Assembly: GCA_016194905.1 (NCBI GenBank)
Contig: JACQAP010000019.1
Span: forward strand, 310,001-374,000
Source: Betaproteobacteria bacterium
GTDB lineage: Bacteria; Pseudomonadota; Gammaproteobacteria; Burkholderiales; JACQAP01
DNA: 64,000 nucleotides
Reading direction: 5' to 3'
Shown here: positions 60,535 to 64,000 of the stretch, one piece after another
Numbering within the stretch: the first letter of the stretch is position 1
Layout: each line of letters opens with the position of its first letter
The notes under the pieces: model-generated
The model's input: the letters and a program-made list of their open reading frames with translations, nothing else
What the model was told of the DNA's origin: nothing
Databases searched by the model: none
Program-made: the position numbers and the translations under genes

Positions 60535-60722
60535 ACACTGCATTCAAGGATGTACCTTCTCCCTGCGTAAACGTCTGCCAGATGAATCCGTACAGCGGGC
60601 TGTGTCGCGGCTGCATGCGCACCCTGGACGAAATCGCGGGCTGGCTCGACCTTTCCGCAGCCGAAAAACTTGCGGTACTCGACAGTCTCGAAGAGCGCCG
60701 ACGCACTGGGACTTCACGTTGA
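60531..60722 (+). CDS. DUF1289 small cysteine-rich protein
   Basis: A 63-residue protein with the DUF1289 signature. Cysteines C12, C16, C25 and C28 occur in SPCVNVCQMNPYSGLCRGCMRTLDEIAGW, probably binding a metal or an iron-sulphur centre. The start is a GTG at 60531 that overlaps the liuE stop. Its own stop overlaps the next TTG start. Function is unknown; translational coupling suggests that it is made in step with the lyase. Confidence 0.85.
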   Translation: MNTAFKDVPSPCVNVCQMNPYSGLCRGCMRTLDEIAGWLDLSAAEKLAVLDSLEERRRTGTSR

Positions 60723-61291
60723 ATACCGGATTGACCGCACCCGCTCCACGCAAGCTCATGCATCATCGCCAGGTCGAATGTATCGGCTACCGCCGCGACG
60801 ACGGCCTCTGGGATATCGAAGGACACCTGGTCGATACCAAGAGCTACGATCTCAAGGACCTCGATCGCGGCCCGACGCCGGCCGGACAACCGCTGCACGA
60901 GATGTGGCTGCGGCTCACCGTGGATGACGAACTGAATGTCGTCGACGTGGAAGCCCGCACGGTTTGGGGGCCGTACAACATGTGCGGCGATATCACGCCG
61001 AACTTCCAGGCGCTGAAAGGACTGGCGATCAAGGCCGGCTGGACGCAGAAGACGCGCGAACTGCTGGGCGGTACCAAGGGCTGCACTCACCTGCTGGAGC
61101 TGCTCGGTCCGATGGCGACGACCGCGTTCCAGACGATCTATCCGCTGCGTTCGCGACGCGAGCGCGAGCAGGGCAACCGTAAGCGTCCGGGCCTGCTGGA
61201 TTCCTGCCATGCCTGGGCGTCGGACAGCCCGGTGGTCGCGAAGCGTTTTCCGGAGTTTTATACCCGCCCAAAAAAAACGACGCCCGGCTGA
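60719..61291 (+). CDS. DUF2889 protein
   Basis: A 190-residue protein of the DUF2889 family. Diagnostic segments are RQVECIGYRRDDGLWDIEGHLVDTKSYD, LHEMWLRLTVDDELNVVDVEARTVWGPYNMCGDITPNF, and GWTQKTRELLGGTKGCTHLLELLGPMATTAFQT. The conserved C and H residues (MCGD, GCTHL) suggest metal binding. The best start is a TTG at 60719 overlapping the previous stop (TTGA), matching the family's usual N-terminal length. Function is unknown. Confidence 0.82.
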   Translation: MNTGLTAPAPRKLMHHRQVECIGYRRDDGLWDIEGHLVDTKSYDLKDLDRGPTPAGQPLHEMWLRLTVDDELNVVDVEARTVWGPYNMCGDITPNFQALKGLAIKAGWTQKTRELLGGTKGCTHLLELLGPMATTAFQTIYPLRSRREREQGNRKRPGLLDSCHAWASDSPVVAKRFPEFYTRPKKTTPG

Positions 61292-61297
61292 GGACCG

Positions 61298-62479
61298 ATG
61301 CGCCCCAAACCGCTGTCCGGCATTCGCGTTCTCGATCTGACCCGGCTTCTGCCCGGGCCGGTTTGCACGCTGCATCTCGCGGACCTGGGCGCCGATGTAA
61401 TCAAGATCGAAGATACGGTGGCGGGCGACTACGCGCGCACACTCGGCGCCGAGCCGGGGAAAACCGCGCCGGTGTTCGCCGCGATCAACCGCAACAAGCG
61501 TGCACTGCGGCTCGATCTGAAAAAACACGAGGGTGTGGAAGTATTCCTGAGGCTGGTGCGCGACGCCGATGCCGTGGTCGAAGGCTTCCGTCCCGGTGTC
61601 GTCGACCGTCTGGGTGTGGGTTATGCCGCCTGTTGCCAGATCAATCCACGCATCGTCTATTGCGCAATTTCCGGTTATGGTCAGACCGGACCGTACCGCG
61701 ATCGCGCCGGGCACGACGTCAACTATTGCAGTTACGCCGGATTCATCGACCAGGTCGGCAGCGAGCAGGGCGATCCGGTGATCCCCAACATCCAGATTGC
61801 CGACATTCTCGGCGGCGCGGTGGTGCCGGCGATGGGCATTCTCGCCGCGCTGCTCGATGCGCAGCGCAGCGGCAAGGGCCGTTACGTCGATGTCGCCATG
61901 ACCGAAGGCGTGCTCGCACACAATCTGCAGGCGCTGGCCGCGGTTGCGTCGACCGGAAAGACGCATCCGCGCGGCGCGGATTTCCTCTCAGGGCGCGAGC
62001 CGTGCTATTCGGTCTATCGCACAGCCGACGGTCGCCATATGGCGGTGGGCGCGATCGAGCGTAAATTCTGGGAGCGCGTGTGTGACGTGCTGCAGCGGCC
62101 GGACCTCAAGGCTTGTCACTGGGAAATCCGCGCCGAAGCTGGTGCCAGGGATGCGCAGTGGGGCAAGGAACAAACCAGCGCGATCTTCGCCTCAAAGCCG
62201 CAGGCCTTCTGGATTGAAAAATTCGCCGGCGAGGATTGCTGCGTGAGTCCGGTGTTGACGCTGGAAGAGAGTTTCCAGGATCCGCAGATCCTTGCGCGCG
62301 GGATGGTGATGCGCGACGGCGGAACGCTGCAGTTTGCCCCGCCGCTGAAGATGAGCGAGTACGAGTTCACCGCCGAGCGCGTGGCGCCCAAGGCGGGTGA
62401 GCATACCGACGAGATCCTCCGGGAGGCCGGTTACACCGGTGCCGAGATCGACGGACTGCGCGCGACAGGCGTCATCTGA
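61298..62479 (+). CDS. CaiB/BaiF family (class III) CoA-transferase or acyl-CoA racemase
   Basis: A 393-residue family III CoA-transferase. The N-terminal segment is LSGIRVLDLTRLLPGPVCTLHLADLGADVIKIED. NRNKRALRLDLKKHEGVEVFLRLVRDADAVVEGFRPGVVDRLGVG follows, and the catalytic aspartate is in NIQIADILGG. The VNYCSYAGFIDQVG context resembles alpha-methylacyl-CoA racemase more than formyl-CoA transferase. It follows DUF2889 by six bases and looks like the last gene of the operon. A role in branched acyl-CoA stereochemistry or CoA transfer is inferred. Confidence 0.9.
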   Translation: MRPKPLSGIRVLDLTRLLPGPVCTLHLADLGADVIKIEDTVAGDYARTLGAEPGKTAPVFAAINRNKRALRLDLKKHEGVEVFLRLVRDADAVVEGFRPGVVDRLGVGYAACCQINPRIVYCAISGYGQTGPYRDRAGHDVNYCSYAGFIDQVGSEQGDPVIPNIQIADILGGAVVPAMGILAALLDAQRSGKGRYVDVAMTEGVLAHNLQALAAVASTGKTHPRGADFLSGREPCYSVYRTADGRHMAVGAIERKFWERVCDVLQRPDLKACHWEIRAEAGARDAQWGKEQTSAIFASKPQAFWIEKFAGEDCCVSPVLTLEESFQDPQILARGMVMRDGGTLQFAPPLKMSEYEFTAERVAPKAGEHTDEILREAGYTGAEIDGLRATGVI

Positions 62480-62539
62480 CGGGTCCAGTATCCGGGTGGT
62501 GGCGCGCTGTCACGCCGTCGCGAATGGGTGGCCGGGTCG

Positions 62540-64000
62540 CTACAGCGATTCCAGGAACTTCACCAGCGCTGCGCGATCTGCCTTCGGCATGTTCCTGAAC
62601 GATTCGCGCGACTTGTCCGCTTCGCCGCCGTGCCACATGATTGCTTCGATCACGTCGCGGGCCCGGCCATCGTGCAGCAGGTTGTCATGTCCGCTTACTG
62701 TCCGAATCAGGCCGATGCCCCACAGCGGCGGGGTGCGCCATTCGCGACCGCTGGCCCGGAAATCCGGCCGGCCATCGGCCAACTCTTCGCCCATGTCGTG
62801 CAACAACAAATCGGTGTACGGATGAATCACCAGATTCGCTGCAGCCGCCATTGCGGCTTTGCTGCCGGTTTGGAGCTGGGGCATGTGGCAGGCGCCGCAA
62901 TTGGCTTCTGCAAAGAGGCCTTCGCCCCGCTTCACCTCGGCATCGTCCACGTTTCGCCGGGCGGGCACTGCCAGCGCCTGAAGGTAAAAGGTAATGTTGT
63001 TGAGACGGCTCGGGACGACCTCGGGCCGGTAATTTCCGGTACATCCGCCCTGGCCGCCACATTTGCTTGCCGACGGCACGTCCAGGCACTGAACCTGCAC
63101 GCTCGGACAGTTCTCCTCCGGAAAGAATTGGGACGTCGCGCCGATGTCGCCGAGAAACGCGGACGCCGTTTGCTGACGCAGGTTGGGTTGATTTGCTTTC
63201 CAGCCGAAGCGGCCGAGCACGGTCTTGCCGTTTTCGTAGTCCCATACGTAGTTAGGTCTGCCGCCCCCGCCGAGCTTTTCCTGTTTTCCGGCGATGGCAA
63301 GTATTGTTTCCTCGGGTACGGCTTCCAGTAATCCGAGCCCGACCATGGCCGGCGCAATGCGCGGTGAAATCATGATGTCCTTGCCGAGCTCGCCGAATTG
63401 AAGTGCCATGAACTGAATCTTCGGGACACGCAAGACCATCTTTTCTCCATCCGCCAAGCTCACTTCGCGCGCCTGATAGGTAATGACCGCCTGGCCTTCG
63501 GCGGGGACGCGACCCGGGATGCCCCGGTTTTGCAGCTGATCCCCGTAGGCGGGATGCGGATTCGGTCCTCCTTCCCTGGTCTCCCCTGGAATGCTCAGGC
63601 GCACCAGCATTCCGCGGACGGCTTCCTCCCCGTTCTCCGGCGCTCTGGCACGTCCATTGTTCTCATGGCAGTGCGCGCAGCGATCTTCGTTGAACGTAGG
63701 ACCCAGACCCCAGACCCCCCCGGGATTCGGCGCGAGAACCCAGGCCTCATTGAATTGCTCTTTGCCCTTGATGAACTGCTCGGCCTGCTCTTTGTCGAGC
63801 ATGGCGACAGGTATCGAAAAGGCGTTCGCACCCGATTCGGCTGTGGTAAAACTTCCTGCGGAAAGCGCAGCGGGTTCGAGGAAATCGGTATTGCCGCTCG
63901 CCAGCAATGCGATGCAGGCGAGACTGGCCGACACGGCCAGACTTGATGCGTTGATCGGCGGCATTCCGGATCGACGAGTTGGGGAAGGTTCAAAAAGCAC
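62540..64000 (-). CDS. DUF1111 di-haem oxidoreductase-like protein (5' end uncertain, at window edge)
   Basis: A probable periplasmic di-haem c-type protein related to di-haem peroxidases. Two haem sites are visible: CAHCH in FNEDRCAHCHENNGRA near residue 95, and CGACH in EANCGACHMPQLQ in the C-terminal third. TPPLWGIGLIRTVSGHDNLLHDGRARDVIEAIMWHGGEA is the DUF1111 signature. A likely start is the ATG at 63964 (MPPINASSLAVSASLACIALLASG, signal-peptide-like), but the frame is open to the window edge at 64000. Function is unknown; it is often annotated as a thiol oxidoreductase without evidence. Confidence 0.88.
   Translation of the reverse strand: MLFEPSPTRRSGMPPINASSLAVSASLACIALLASGNTDFLEPAALSAGSFTTAESGANAFSIPVAMLDKEQAEQFIKGKEQFNEAWVLAPNPGGVWGLGPTFNEDRCAHCHENNGRARAPENGEEAVRGMLVRLSIPGETREGGPNPHPAYGDQLQNRGIPGRVPAEGQAVITYQAREVSLADGEKMVLRVPKIQFMALQFGELGKDIMISPRIAPAMVGLGLLEAVPEETILAIAGKQEKLGGGGRPNYVWDYENGKTVLGRFGWKANQPNLRQQTASAFLGDIGATSQFFPEENCPSVQVQCLDVPSASKCGGQGGCTGNYRPEVVPSRLNNITFYLQALAVPARRNVDDAEVKRGEGLFAEANCGACHMPQLQTGSKAAMAAAANLVIHPYTDLLLHDMGEELADGRPDFRASGREWRTPPLWGIGLIRTVSGHDNLLHDGRARDVIEAIMWHGGEADKSRESFRNMPKADRAALVKFLESL

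Overview
The window is about 64 kb of high-GC, densely packed, operon-organised DNA. It looks like a chromosome segment of a metabolically versatile betaproteobacterium. The evidence is a homodimeric-type pyruvate dehydrogenase E1 (aceE), a class I PHA synthase, a fused one-polypeptide indolepyruvate ferredoxin oxidoreductase, a fused isobutyryl-CoA mutase (icmF), and a LiuR-controlled leucine catabolic operon that includes aceK. The species cannot be named from this sequence. No rRNA, tRNA, CRISPR array or transposase gene was seen.

Layout. 1-2274: 5' part of aceE on the minus strand, running off the left edge. 2408-12007 (minus): an acyl/aryl-CoA ligase (TTG start), a complete branched-chain-amino-acid-type ABC transporter (livG, livH, livM, livK, livF), a PaaK-like ligase and an AhpD-like protein; together they look like a system for importing and CoA-activating an unidentified carboxylic acid. 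12230-19144 (minus): an eight-gene Nit1 cluster (MSMEG_0572-type protein, nitrilase, radical SAM protein, GNAT, AIR-synthase-like protein, GT4 glycosyltransferase, MSMEG_0570-type protein, flavoprotein). A -24/-12 sigma-54-type promoter lies in front of it and a MocR-type regulator is divergent from it. This family of clusters is linked to nitrogen starvation and cyanide assimilation. 20947-22014: a di-haem peroxidase. 22222-25482: icmF. 25586-31488: indolepyruvate oxidoreductase, an acetolactate-synthase-like enzyme and a divergent Lrp/AsnC regulator. 31539-32402: a BtuF-like receptor.

32403-34929 is a visibly AT-richer island holding an unrecognised 429-residue protein and an Xre/RES toxin-antitoxin pair. 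34926-38416 (minus) encodes a cupin, a SAF-domain oxidoreductase, an EctD-like dioxygenase and a GntR regulator. 38648-39241 is a secreted protein built of two tandem repeats. 39307-40993 is a head-to-head aldo/keto reductase and LysR pair in which both genes have lost their 5' ends, consistent with a single deletion. 40988-45695 (minus) encodes PHA synthase, a class II aldolase, mtnA and an MBL hydrolase, suggesting 5'-thio/deoxyribose salvage.

45770-62479 (plus) is liuR and a long leucine/isovalerate operon: thioesterase, isovaleryl-CoA dehydrogenase, aceK, thiolase, 3-hydroxyisobutyrate-dehydrogenase-like protein, DsbA-type isomerase, GST, MCC beta, a second acyl-CoA dehydrogenase, enoyl-CoA hydratase, MCC alpha, HMG-CoA lyase, two small-domain proteins (DUF1289, DUF2889) and a CaiB-type CoA-transferase. 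A strong LiuR-like palindrome precedes it. 62540-64000 (minus) is a DUF1111 di-haem protein reaching the right edge.

A feature running through the whole window is a class of intergenic inverted repeats. Their arms are built of short purine-rich units repeated in tandem, and they sit inside operons in at least nine spacers. Some arms carry further small hairpin modules inserted precisely within them.
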